From the NCBI GenBank assembly GCA_910588095.1, contig CAJUQH010000004.1:1-64000 (forward strand): a DNA stretch of 64,000 bases. The letters are read 5' to 3'. Shown in pieces: positions 55,359 to 63,435 of the stretch. The notes under the pieces were generated by a model. The model was not told the origin of the DNA and did not search any database. It saw only the letters and a list, made by a program, of their open reading frames with translations. Source of the DNA: an uncultured Eggerthellaceae bacterium (GTDB lineage Bacteria; Actinomycetota; Coriobacteriia; Coriobacteriales; Eggerthellaceae). A program made the translations under genes and the position numbers. The stretch's first letter is position 1. Every line of letters begins with the position of its first letter.

Positions 55359-55566
55359 AAGGGCTCCTTTGCTTTGCTCGTGCTGCAGGGGCGACGGCGC
55401 AACGGCCATAGAGGCCGCACGCGGCCCGTGCGCTTGCGGCCATTGTGCCAAATGGTGCGCCCACAGCGGTAGTGACTTTTGTCATCGATGGCATTTCCCC
55501 AGATGGAAGCTATGGCAACCGAAGGTGGCAAGCCCCATGGCACTGCCGCAGGCCAGGCTGCCCAGG

Positions 55567-55572
55567 TATAAT
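55567..55572 (+). promoter_or_regulatory. -10 box for the LuxR-type regulator gene
   Basis: Perfect TATAAT eight bases before ATG 55581, implying a leaderless or near-leaderless transcript. No good -35. Confidence 0.5.
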
Positions 55573-55580
55573 GCTGAACC

Positions 55581-56357
55581 ATGGAAGACTTCACCGATGC
55601 CGCCATCGTGCTCGCGCTGTGCTGCGTGCCCTTGCTCTGGCTGCCCTCCGAGCCCTTCGCCGTTGCCGGCGCGCTGAGCGCGGTGGCGCTCGCCTGCCTA
55701 CGCCCGGCCGGTGCGCCCCGCTGGCTGCGCTGGGGCGCCCTGGCGGCGTTCCTCGCGGCGGCCGTGGCTTGGCCCGCATGCACGCTGTTCCTGCCGATGG
55801 GCGCCTACGTCGGGCTGAGGGAGCGCTCTTGGATGCCGCGGCTCGCCTGGGCGCCGGCGCTCGCAGCCGTGCTGGCCCGCGGGCTGCTGGGGCCGGCAAG
55901 CGCCGTGGCGCTTTGCGTGCTATGCGCCGTAGCTGCCGCGTTGGCGGTGCGCGAGACGCGGGCGCTGGCCGAGCGGGCAGCCCTGCGCTCCATGCGCGAC
56001 GGGCTGCGCGAAGCGATGATGCAGCAAGCCGACGATGCAACGCGGCAAGCTGCGACTTCGAGCACAATCGGGGCAGGCAGCGCTGGCGGAAGCCCAAGCG
56101 AGCACGCGCCCTCAGGCAGCAGCACCGCAGCCGCCTGCGCCCCGCACGGCGGCCCCGCCGCCTTCGACGGCCTCACCCAGCGCGAGCTGGCCATCGTGCA
56201 GCTGGTGGCGCGCGGCCTCGACAACAAGGAGATAGCCGCCAGCCTCTACCTCAGCGAAGGAACGGTGCGCAACCACATAAGCGCCGTGCTCCAGAAGCAC
56301 GAGCTCAAGAACCGCACCCAGCTAGCCGTGCTGTACCTGGGCGCGCCGCTGGGCTAA
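55581..56357 (+). CDS. membrane-embedded LuxR-type transcriptional regulator
   Basis: 258 residues. About four hydrophobic segments (8-22, 27-43, 48-75, 90-124) are followed by a charged helix (about 125-150, RETRALAERAALRSMRDGLREAM), a Ser/Ala/Gly-rich linker and a GerE-type helix-turn-helix (about 195-255: LTQRELAIVQLVARGLDNKEIAASLYLSEGTVRNHISAVL). There is no receiver or kinase domain. Divergent orientation from the ABC exporter suggests it controls export genes in response to a membrane signal (inference). Confidence 0.8.
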   Translation: MEDFTDAAIVLALCCVPLLWLPSEPFAVAGALSAVALACLRPAGAPRWLRWGALAAFLAAAVAWPACTLFLPMGAYVGLRERSWMPRLAWAPALAAVLARGLLGPASAVALCVLCAVAAALAVRETRALAERAALRSMRDGLREAMMQQADDATRQAATSSTIGAGSAGGSPSEHAPSGSSTAAACAPHGGPAAFDGLTQRELAIVQLVARGLDNKEIAASLYLSEGTVRNHISAVLQKHELKNRTQLAVLYLGAPLG

Positions 56358-56424
56358 GCCGCCCCCAAGCCGCGCCGCCCCGCGCAAGGGACGCGCAGCC
56401 CAGCCAGCTGCCGACAAGCCCCGC

Positions 56425-57705
56425 CTACAGCCCCGCAGCCTGACGCAGCGCGTCAACCTTGCCGGTGCTCTCCCATGTGAACTCGGGGAGCTCGCGCCCG
56501 AAGTGGCCGTAGGCCGCCGTCTTGCGGTAGATGGGCCGCCGCAGGTCCAGCTCGTCGATGATGGCGCCGGGACGCAGGTCGAACACCTCGTCCACTGCGC
56601 GCACGATGTCAGCCTCGGGCACATGGTTTGTGCCGAACGTATCCACCATGACCGAGACCGGCTTCGCCACGCCTATGGCGTAGGCTATCTGCACCTCGCA
56701 GCGGTCGGCCAGCCCAGCCGCTACCACGTTCTTCGCCACCCAGCGCGCCGCGTAGGCTCCGCTGCGGTCCACCTTGGTGCAGTCCTTCCCGCTGAAGGCG
56801 CCGCCGCCATGGCGCCCCATGCCACCGTAGGTGTCTACGATTATCTTGCGGCCGGTCAGGCCCGCGTCGCCCATGGGGCCGCCGATGACGAAGCGCCCAG
56901 TGGGGTTCACGAATATCTCGACGTCGCTGTCGAGCTTGATGGATTCAGCCTCGAACACCGGCTCGATGACGTTGTCGATGATGGCCTCGCGCAGCATGGC
57001 CTGGTCCACGTCTTCGGCGTGCTGGGTGGACACCACCACCTTCTCCACCGCCACCGGCTTGCCGTCCTCGTAGCGCACCGAGACCTGGGTCTTGCCGTCG
57101 GGGCGCAGGAAGGCCAGCGTGCCGTTCTTGCGCACGTCGGTCAGGCGCTCGCTCAGGCGATGGGCCAGGTAGATGGGCATGGGCATGAGGGTGCTCGTCT
57201 CGTTGCAGGCGTAGCCGAACATCATGCCCTGGTCGCCGGCGCCCACGTTCTCGTAGGGGTCGGCCGCCTCGGCGGCGCCGGTCTGCACCTCGAAGGACTC
57301 GTCGACGCCCTGGGCGATGTCGGGCGACTGCTCATGGATGGAGCTCATGACGGCGCAGGTGTTGCCGTCGAAGCCGTACTTGGCGCGGTCGTAGCCGATG
57401 CCGGTCACCACGTCGCGCACGATCTGCTGCACGTCCACGTAGGCCTGAGTGCGAATCTCGCCAGTGACGAACACGGTGCCCGTGGTGGTGAGCGTCTCGC
57501 AGGCGCAGCGCACCTGGCTCACGTCGGCCGGCTGGCCGCTCGGCGCGATGTAGCCCTTGGCCTCGAGCTCGGCTTCCTTGGCCAGGATGGCGTCCAGCAC
57601 CGCGTCGGATATCTGGTCGCACATCTTGTCAGGGTGGCCTTCGGTCACCGATTCGGAGGTGAATACGTAGGTGCTCTTCGGGGCGTCAGTCGTAGCGATG
57701 CTCAT
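56425..57705 (-). CDS. metK: S-adenosylmethionine synthetase
   Basis: 426 residues. [66 protein letters not shown] and [23 protein letters not shown] carry the ATP, methionine, Mg and K binding residues. It makes SAM from methionine and ATP. Start ATG 57705 follows AAAGGA, which is part of the closing helix of a SAM riboswitch. It converges on the LuxR-type gene. Confidence 0.97.
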   Translation of the reverse strand: MSIATTDAPKSTYVFTSESVTEGHPDKMCDQISDAVLDAILAKEAELEAKGYIAPSGQPADVSQVRCACETLTTTGTVFVTGEIRTQAYVDVQQIVRDVVTGIGYDRAKYGFDGNTCAVMSSIHEQSPDIAQGVDESFEVQTGAAEAADPYENVGAGDQGMMFGYACNETSTLMPMPIYLAHRLSERLTDVRKNGTLAFLRPDGKTQVSVRYEDGKPVAVEKVVVSTQHAEDVDQAMLREAIIDNVIEPVFEAESIKLDSDVEIFVNPTGRFVIGGPMGDAGLTGRKIIVDTYGGMGRHGGGAFSGKDCTKVDRSGAYAARWVAKNVVAAGLADRCEVQIAYAIGVAKPVSVMVDTFGTNHVPEADIVRAVDEVFDLRPGAIIDELDLRRPIYRKTAAYGHFGRELPEFTWESTGKVDALRQAAGL

Positions 57706-57713
57706 GGCTCAAT

Positions 57714-57818
57714 CCTTTCTTCATCGCTGTTGGCAGGACCACCTTCGAGCGCAGGGCGCCCAGGTTGGTGCCGGGATCGTCGAGCCAACTCTCTCCCCCG
57801 ACTCTTGATAAACAAAGG
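57714..57818 (-). ncRNA. SAM-I/IV-type riboswitch upstream of metK
   Basis: The minus strand reads UUUAUCAAGAG followed by a kink-turn-like arm and CCCGGCA, as in the S-box core. P1 is 57807-57818 with 57714-57725 (CCUUUGUUUAUC/GAUGAAGAAAGG, one G-G mismatch). P2 CGGG/CCCG and GAG/CUC enclose the loop UUGG. GUUGGC in that loop can pair with GCCAAC after P3, the S-box pseudoknot. P3 is ACCAACCU/AGGUGGU. P4 seems absent, as in the SAM-I/IV variant. P1 includes the metK AAAGG, so SAM binding should hide the ribosome binding site. A GCATGCG/CGCATGC hairpin lies just upstream. Confidence 0.8.
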
Positions 57819-58037
57819 CCGCCCGCATGCGAGCAGCGCATGCCCCTTTTGGGGCGGCAACCATCGTAACGCGGCCAGCCACCGCGCGCAACCGCCGTTT
57901 CGGCCGCCGCCCGCCGCGCCACGGCAGCCACCTTGCGGAAGGGGCCATCTTGCCAACTCCGCTTAGCGTGCGACCCGGCAGCGTGCGGCCCGGCAGCCGT
58001 CGCTCGCGTATGGACAGAACGCACTTGAAATTATCGC

Positions 58038-58066
58038 TTGCCACCCATGAGAGCGCATGATACCCT
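58038..58066 (+). promoter_or_regulatory. promoter of BspA-like gene copy B
   Basis: -35 TTGCCA (58038-58043), 17-base spacer, -10 TACCCT (58061-58066), directly followed by the conserved leader start CACAGGTGC. Position matches the -10 at the first locus. Confidence 0.6.
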
Positions 58067-58333
58067 CACAGGTGCTAAACCTCAGTCTGCGCAAGCAGAT
58101 TGGAAACAAACGAATAAGCCGTTCTTTCAATGGGATGTTTGCACGCGAACGTGATAAAGAGGGCATCTGCCTTTTCAAGTGCGTTCACGTCAGATTCCAT
58201 TCTGATTTGTTTCCAATCTTGAGGTTTAGCGACTACGGTGGATGCCCTCCTTACCGCCGGTCGCTGAGCATGCGCCTTCTGGGCTTCCTCCGTAGTACGA
58301 CGTTGCACGTACTTGTCGAAGGAGCTGGGCATC
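58067..58333 (+). ncRNA. candidate structured leader RNA (copy B) of the second BspA-like gene
   Basis: Helices: P1 58074-58084/58220-58230 (11 bp), P2 58098-58110/58206-58218 (13 bp), P3 58147-58153/58180-58186 (7 bp with two G-U). Side hairpins: 58086-58090/58095-58099 with GCAA loop, and 58190-58194/58201-58205. The loop GAGGGCATC (58159-58167) is complementary to GATGCCCTC (58241-58249). Stem sequences differ from copy A but pair equally well. Unpaired segments (CACAGGUGC, CGAAUA, AAAGAGGGCAUCUGCCU, CAAUCUUG, GGUGGAUGCCCUCCU) are identical or nearly so. Confidence 0.75.
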
Positions 58334-61006
58334 ATGCGGATATGCGCCGTTTCTTTCACCCATAAGCTCACCGCTGCTATGCTGGCAGCGGTTCTCGCTC
58401 TCGCCCTTGTCCCTGCTGATGCGTTCGCGACAACGGAAGGTTCCGGCGAAAGCGATGCTGAAGCCATAACGTCGAACTTGTCCGACCAGTCGAATGACTC
58501 TGCCGACTCCGTCATTCTGAGCGAAGGGACCGAAGGTTCCAGCCCTTCCGTCACCCTGAGCGGAGCCGCCGAAGGCGGCGAAGCCGAAGGGTCCGATTCA
58601 AGACTGCTGACTTTGGCTTCCGGGTTGGCCGGTGCCCCCGCTAACTTCATCAACTCCGACGTTGCCCTCGACGGCGAACCGATCATCGGCTCGTTCACGG
58701 TTGACGGCTTCACCTATGCGGTCGTCGACGAATCGACCATCGAGCTTGTTGGGGTCTCGGAGGCGGCAGAAGCCGACACTGATGCCGGGATGCTTACGCT
58801 CCCCGAAACCACCACCTACGAGGGTGTCACCTACACCCTCGCCTCCATAGCCCCCTATGCCTTCTACCTCTCGGGCGTAACGGACGTCGAGCTGCCTGCG
58901 AGCGTGAACGACGTCGACGACCGAGCCTTCCGCTCGAGCGACGTCGTCAACGTCACCGTCGCCGAGAACAACCAAACCTATTCCTCTTTCGACGGCGCCT
59001 TGTATGACGCCGAACACTTAAGCCTCTTGCTCATTCCCGAGGGCAAGCAGGGCACTGTCCGCATCCCGAAGACAGCAGAGGTGGCAGAAGCCAGCGTGTT
59101 CTCGCATTGCCCGCTGGTTGACTCCATCTCTGTGGATGCGGGCAGTGCAGCATTCGCCTCGGAGAATGGTTTGCTCTATACATCAGACTTAACGACCCTG
59201 CTCCGCGTTCCAGCCGGAGCAACCGAGATAACCATCCGCGAAGGCTGCACGACCATAGCCGCCGGCGCGCTTGAGGCCTGCGCGGAGCTGACGACCATCA
59301 ACGCGCCTGCGACCGTGACCTCCATCAGCCCCGACATCTTCCATGTGATACCAACCGTGATCCTACCTGCCGCTTCTCTTGCCGAAGACGCCCCGCAGCT
59401 CACCGCTGTAGTCGCCTTGTCTTCAACTGATGATGCTCTACTTGAGGTCGATCCATCTGCTATCTCAGTCTTCCTGCCTGAAGGTGCTGATTATGAAGCA
59501 TGGCGAGAGCATAGTTTCAGCGCAGAGATGCAGTCCCTCTCCGATACCCAGCTATCAGCTGCTGGCTTTCAATCAGCAAATGCCTATGGCGCTCAAATCG
59601 GCTCAGTAACGGTCAACCCCAATGGCGGCACTTTGACCTGGTGGCTTTCTACGACTCAAGGAAGCGGCTCCACAACATCGGCTAAGGCTTTTCCGCTTTG
59701 GCGCAATTGGGCGATCCTGGGTGGCAGCACGATACATGTCGGTGCGAATGATACCAATGGCTTTTGGAGCTTAAGCGTAACGCGTGCTGGCTATACCTTT
59801 GCCGGATGGGAAGGCTATGCTTTAGGGCCAACTTACTATGGAACGAACTCAACAACATTCAAAGCTATGTGGACCGCCAATACGATACATACCATATGGG
59901 ATTCGAACGGGGGCTACATCGATGGAGACACTGGCGGATTCAACCGCTATACAACCTATAGCCCAAGCGCAACCTTGGGAACAGCATGGGACATCTGGGG
60001 TGCACCGCGCATTTATCGGACAGGCTACACCTTCACTGGATGGTATACGAGCAAAAGCGGAGGCACGCAAGTAGCTTCAGGCGATAAGCTGCCAACCTCT
60101 GACACCGCTTATTATGCTCACTGGGCTCCCAACTCCTATACCGTCCAGTACCAGAATAAGGCGGATACGGCCACTCTTTCCACTGACACGGGCTTCAAAT
60201 ACGACACGACGCGCAAGCTCGCAGCAATGCCAAGCAGCGGCGTGACCCCTGGCTACACCGCTGTCGGGTGGGCCAACTCCAAAGGACAATCGACTGCCAA
60301 CTATAGCTTTGAGAAGGAAGTGAAGAACCTCGTGACCTCGGGCACGAAGTACCTCTACCTGGCAGAGCGAGCCCACACCTACACCGTCACCTTCGACTCT
60401 GCCGGAGGCTCGCCGGCATCGGACATCAGCGCCACTTACGACAAGGGGATAACCCTGCCCACCTCCACCCGGCAAGGCTACGCCTTCGGCGGCTGGAAGG
60501 ACGAGGGCACCGGCACGATCCATCAAGCTGGCGACACGAAGAACCTCACGACGGCGGACAAGGCGACGGTCAAGCTCGTGGCCCAGTGGAACCCGGTCAT
60601 AAGCGCGGATGTGCCCCAGACGGTGACCACGCGGGTGGATGTGCTCGGCATCGAGGAGCAAGCGGCGGCGGCAAGCTACATCGAGTCGAGGTGCGGGGAG
60701 CCCTTGCGGGTGACAGAGGTGGGCTATGCAAGGCTCTCCGGCGCCACCGAGCTGTTCGGCGACCGCGCCTCGGAGGTGCGCCTCGAGGCCTTCGCGAACG
60801 GCGCCACGGCGCCCACGTTCTCCTTCGCGCTCAAGGGGTCGGGCTATTTGGTCGATAGCGCAGCCTTCATGGCCTTCGACATGGCAGGCTATGGCGCTCG
60901 GGTGCCCATAAGCTACCGGTTCGCCATCCCGGACGACCTGCTGCCGCAGCTCCAAGAGACGACCAGCGCGATCTGCCAGGTCTCCTACACTGTCGATCTC
61001 GGCTAG
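58334..61006 (+). CDS. BspA-like secreted surface protein with InlB-type repeats
   Basis: 890 residues from ATG 58334, with AAGGAG ten bases upstream; a short in-frame extension to a TTG is rejected. A signal peptide (about 1-31, LVPADAFA) precedes an LRR_5/BspA-like domain (about 90-330) nearly identical to that of the 1361-residue protein. The middle (about 400-750) carries three to four InlB B-repeat-like modules (GYTFAGWEG, GYTFTGWYT, YTVTFDSAGG...GYAFGGWKD) in place of the 29-residue repeats. The last 127 residues match the other protein's C-terminal domain. No LPXTG or anchor segment. Confidence 0.85.
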   Translation: MRICAVSFTHKLTAAMLAAVLALALVPADAFATTEGSGESDAEAITSNLSDQSNDSADSVILSEGTEGSSPSVTLSGAAEGGEAEGSDSRLLTLASGLAGAPANFINSDVALDGEPIIGSFTVDGFTYAVVDESTIELVGVSEAAEADTDAGMLTLPETTTYEGVTYTLASIAPYAFYLSGVTDVELPASVNDVDDRAFRSSDVVNVTVAENNQTYSSFDGALYDAEHLSLLLIPEGKQGTVRIPKTAEVAEASVFSHCPLVDSISVDAGSAAFASENGLLYTSDLTTLLRVPAGATEITIREGCTTIAAGALEACAELTTINAPATVTSISPDIFHVIPTVILPAASLAEDAPQLTAVVALSSTDDALLEVDPSAISVFLPEGADYEAWREHSFSAEMQSLSDTQLSAAGFQSANAYGAQIGSVTVNPNGGTLTWWLSTTQGSGSTTSAKAFPLWRNWAILGGSTIHVGANDTNGFWSLSVTRAGYTFAGWEGYALGPTYYGTNSTTFKAMWTANTIHTIWDSNGGYIDGDTGGFNRYTTYSPSATLGTAWDIWGAPRIYRTGYTFTGWYTSKSGGTQVASGDKLPTSDTAYYAHWAPNSYTVQYQNKADTATLSTDTGFKYDTTRKLAAMPSSGVTPGYTAVGWANSKGQSTANYSFEKEVKNLVTSGTKYLYLAERAHTYTVTFDSAGGSPASDISATYDKGITLPTSTRQGYAFGGWKDEGTGTIHQAGDTKNLTTADKATVKLVAQWNPVISADVPQTVTTRVDVLGIEEQAAAASYIESRCGEPLRVTEVGYARLSGATELFGDRASEVRLEAFANGATAPTFSFALKGSGYLVDSAAFMAFDMAGYGARVPISYRFAIPDDLLPQLQETTSAICQVSYTVDLG
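59021..59170 (+). repeat. inverted copy of the 150-bp block at 33076-33225
   Basis: Same block as in the first BspA-like gene, opposite orientation, about 97% identical by eye. Similarity falls off sharply on both sides at the DNA level though the protein stays alike, suggesting gene conversion or a constraint on this segment. Confidence 0.8.
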
Positions 61007-61022
61007 CGCCAGCCGCCGCAGC

Positions 61023-62057
61023 CTACATGATAGGCGGCACGTAGATCTTGTTGCGCGAGTCGGGGATGGCCTTCTTCGCCAGTTCGGCGGCGCCCTCGGC
61101 GATCATGGGCAGAAGGTGCGTGGGCACGCCCATGAACATCATGTCCTCGCCGATGTCGGTGGCCGCGCGGCAGCCGTAGCAGCCGAACGTGATGTTGGGC
61201 TCGTCGTTCTCGAGCGGCAGCAGCACGGCCTCGACGCACATGGAGTTGAAGCCGCTCGCGTGGAAGTCGTGGCGATGGCCGGTGTAGTAGCTCATGGACA
61301 TGGAAAGCCACATCATCTGCTCGGGAGTGCCGGTGAACACCACCACCTCGGGTTCGCGCACCGTCTTCGCAAGCGGCGCCACGTAGGTGGCGCGCTTGCT
61401 CTTCGGCGGGAACACCGGGCGCTCGGCCACCATACGGGCCGCCGCCTCGGCATTGACCACCTTATGGAACAGCACGTATATCTCGCCCGTGGCCAGCTTC
61501 TCAGGCACGCCGGTCATGCCGAAGATGGAGGTGCCGTCGGGGCAGGAATGCTTGAACGGCGGCATGAGGATGCTCGCGCCACGCCGGGCCGCCATCATGG
61601 CCTGGCAGAAACGCAGGTTCTCAGCCGGCATGGGGGCGTCGGGCAGCATCTCGCCAGCGGCGATCAGGCTGACGGCCACGGGCTGCCAGCGCAGCCCCAG
61701 GCTCTGCATGATGGACTCCTGCAGCTCGGCGTAACGTCGCTGCTCAGGCTCGCTGATGGGATCGGCGCGCGGCTCGTCCGCGCAAGGGTCGAACCCGTCC
61801 TCGCCAAGAGCCTCGACCGACAGCGCACGCGTCGGGCAGTTGCCCGCGCACGTCTTGCACCCGACGCATAGCTCGGGGTGCGCGGCATAGGGGTAGCCTG
61901 CGTCGTCCATCGCCAGCACCTCGCACGGGCAGAACGCCACGCACAAGCCGCACTGGACACATCGGCTGGGATCGTTGGCTATGCGATAGCCGACCGTGCC
62001 CTCATCGGTATAGTCAGGCGCTTCAGCATTCGCGCCGGTATGGGAGTAGTCAGCCAT
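61023..62057 (-). CDS. ferredoxin-like DUF169 protein
   Basis: 344 residues from ATG 62057. Two [4Fe-4S] motifs lie at the N-terminus (CVQCGLCVAFCPCEV about 32-46, CVGCKTCAGNCPTRA about 65-79). The rest (about 110-340) is a DUF169 domain with conserved cysteines (FCQAMMAAR, KHSCPDG, NSMC, GCYGCR). DUF169 has no settled function; cysteine content suggests a metal or cluster site. It follows a radical SAM gene by 52 bases and may donate electrons to it (inference). Confidence 0.82.
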   Translation of the reverse strand: MADYSHTGANAEAPDYTDEGTVGYRIANDPSRCVQCGLCVAFCPCEVLAMDDAGYPYAAHPELCVGCKTCAGNCPTRALSVEALGEDGFDPCADEPRADPISEPEQRRYAELQESIMQSLGLRWQPVAVSLIAAGEMLPDAPMPAENLRFCQAMMAARRGASILMPPFKHSCPDGTSIFGMTGVPEKLATGEIYVLFHKVVNAEAAARMVAERPVFPPKSKRATYVAPLAKTVREPEVVVFTGTPEQMMWLSMSMSYYTGHRHDFHASGFNSMCVEAVLLPLENDEPNITFGCYGCRAATDIGEDMMFMGVPTHLLPMIAEGAAELAKKAIPDSRNKIYVPPIM

Positions 62058-62109
62058 CGGGCCTTCCCTTTCGTCCTCTCGAACCATGCGCCTCAAAGGC
62101 GCGACGAAG

Positions 62110-63435
62110 CTACTGACGGTCGCCGACCCCGCGCAGCTCTTCCTTGCACCACGGCGGGTAGACGCGCTTGCCTGCCGCATCGGTGAGGTGGTAAGCGCAG
62201 AACGGGATGGCGCGCCCGTCGGGCACGGTAACCATCATCGAGCACTCGCGCAGGCGCTGGGTGTCCATGGACACGGCGTCCATGTAGTTCATGATGATGA
62301 CGGAAAGCCCCGTCTTCACCTCGACGCCCTTCTTGTCCAGGATGTCCAGGAACACCGAGCCCTGGGGGCTGTCGGGACTGTAGCCCTCGGCGTACTCGGC
62401 CATGGTCATGCGCTGGGTAGCCGGGTAGAAGCCGCTCGGATGCTCGGCCGCGTCGTCCTTCACCAGGAACACGCCGGTGTCGCACAGGGGGTTCGAGCAG
62501 CCCAGCGGCCAGATGTCACGCACGCCCAGCAGGCCGTCGGACTGCGCCGCCAGGTTGAATATCACGTCGCCGGCGCTCATGGGCATAGCGCGCTCGGCAT
62601 CGAAGCGGCCCGAGGTGAAGGCCGGCTGCAGCGCCAGGCCCGCCACCACGTCGGAGTTCTCCAGCGCGAAGCGCAGCAGGTCGCCCAGCTGGCTGTCGTT
62701 CAGGCCCGCCACCACCGCCACGGAAAGCACCACCTGGATGCCCACCTCGCGGCACCTCTCGATGGCGCGCAGCTTCACATCCAGGATGTCGCGGCCGCAC
62801 GTGGCCTCGTACACGTTGCCGGTCAGGCCATCGAAGGAAAGGTACACGCCGGTCAGGCCAGCAGCCACCAGGTCCTCGAGGTAGCCTTCCTTGTTGGTGA
62901 TGACCAGGCCGTTGGTGTTCACCTCGATGCCCCAGAAGCCCTTCTGCCGGCCCAGGTAGATGATGTCCACCAGGTCTTTGCGGCAGGTGGGCTCGCCGCC
63001 GGTTATCTGCACGGCGCCGTCGGTGCCCACCTGGTCGGCGATGACGTCGTACATGGCGCTTATCTCATCGAGGCTCGGGTCGTCCTCGCCGCCCACCGCG
63101 CTGGCGAAGCACACGGGGCAGCGCAGGTTGCAGTTGCGCGTGACCTCTATCTCGAGCAGCGTGCCACGGCGCTCGTGGCGCGCGCAGGTGCCGCAGCCGA
63201 AGGGGCACGCGTCGCGCATCGGCTCGGGGTTGGCGGGGCGCGTCTTGGGGAACGCCTCGCTGCGCAGCCACTCGTAGTGGTCGGCATCGGGCCACATGCG
63301 CGTGGTGAGCGGGCCGTGCTCGGGGCACGTGCGGCTCATCCATACGACGCCGTCCTCGTCGGCGAACACCTCCGCCGGGTACTCCTTGAGGCAAGTCGGG
63401 CACAAGGCCCCTGTGTCATGCAGGTGCTTATTCAT
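62110..63435 (-). CDS. radical SAM protein of the MJ0619/tetraether-lipid-synthase type
   Basis: 441 residues from ATG 63435. The N-terminus has a rubredoxin-like pattern LCPTCLKE...CPEHG (about 12-40), then ACPFGCGTCARH, and the radical SAM cluster motif CNLRCPVC (CxxxCxxC form, about 102-109). Further cysteines (GCSNPLC, CAYHL, WC) suggest auxiliary clusters. Family members add methyl groups to pterins (MJ0619) or join lipid tails (Tes); which applies here is unknown. The start overlaps the upstream gene by eight bases. Confidence 0.8.
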   Translation of the reverse strand: MNKHLHDTGALCPTCLKEYPAEVFADEDGVVWMSRTCPEHGPLTTRMWPDADHYEWLRSEAFPKTRPANPEPMRDACPFGCGTCARHERRGTLLEIEVTRNCNLRCPVCFASAVGGEDDPSLDEISAMYDVIADQVGTDGAVQITGGEPTCRKDLVDIIYLGRQKGFWGIEVNTNGLVITNKEGYLEDLVAAGLTGVYLSFDGLTGNVYEATCGRDILDVKLRAIERCREVGIQVVLSVAVVAGLNDSQLGDLLRFALENSDVVAGLALQPAFTSGRFDAERAMPMSAGDVIFNLAAQSDGLLGVRDIWPLGCSNPLCDTGVFLVKDDAAEHPSGFYPATQRMTMAEYAEGYSPDSPQGSVFLDILDKKGVEVKTGLSVIIMNYMDAVSMDTQRLRECSMMVTVPDGRAIPFCAYHLTDAAGKRVYPPWCKEELRGVGDRQ

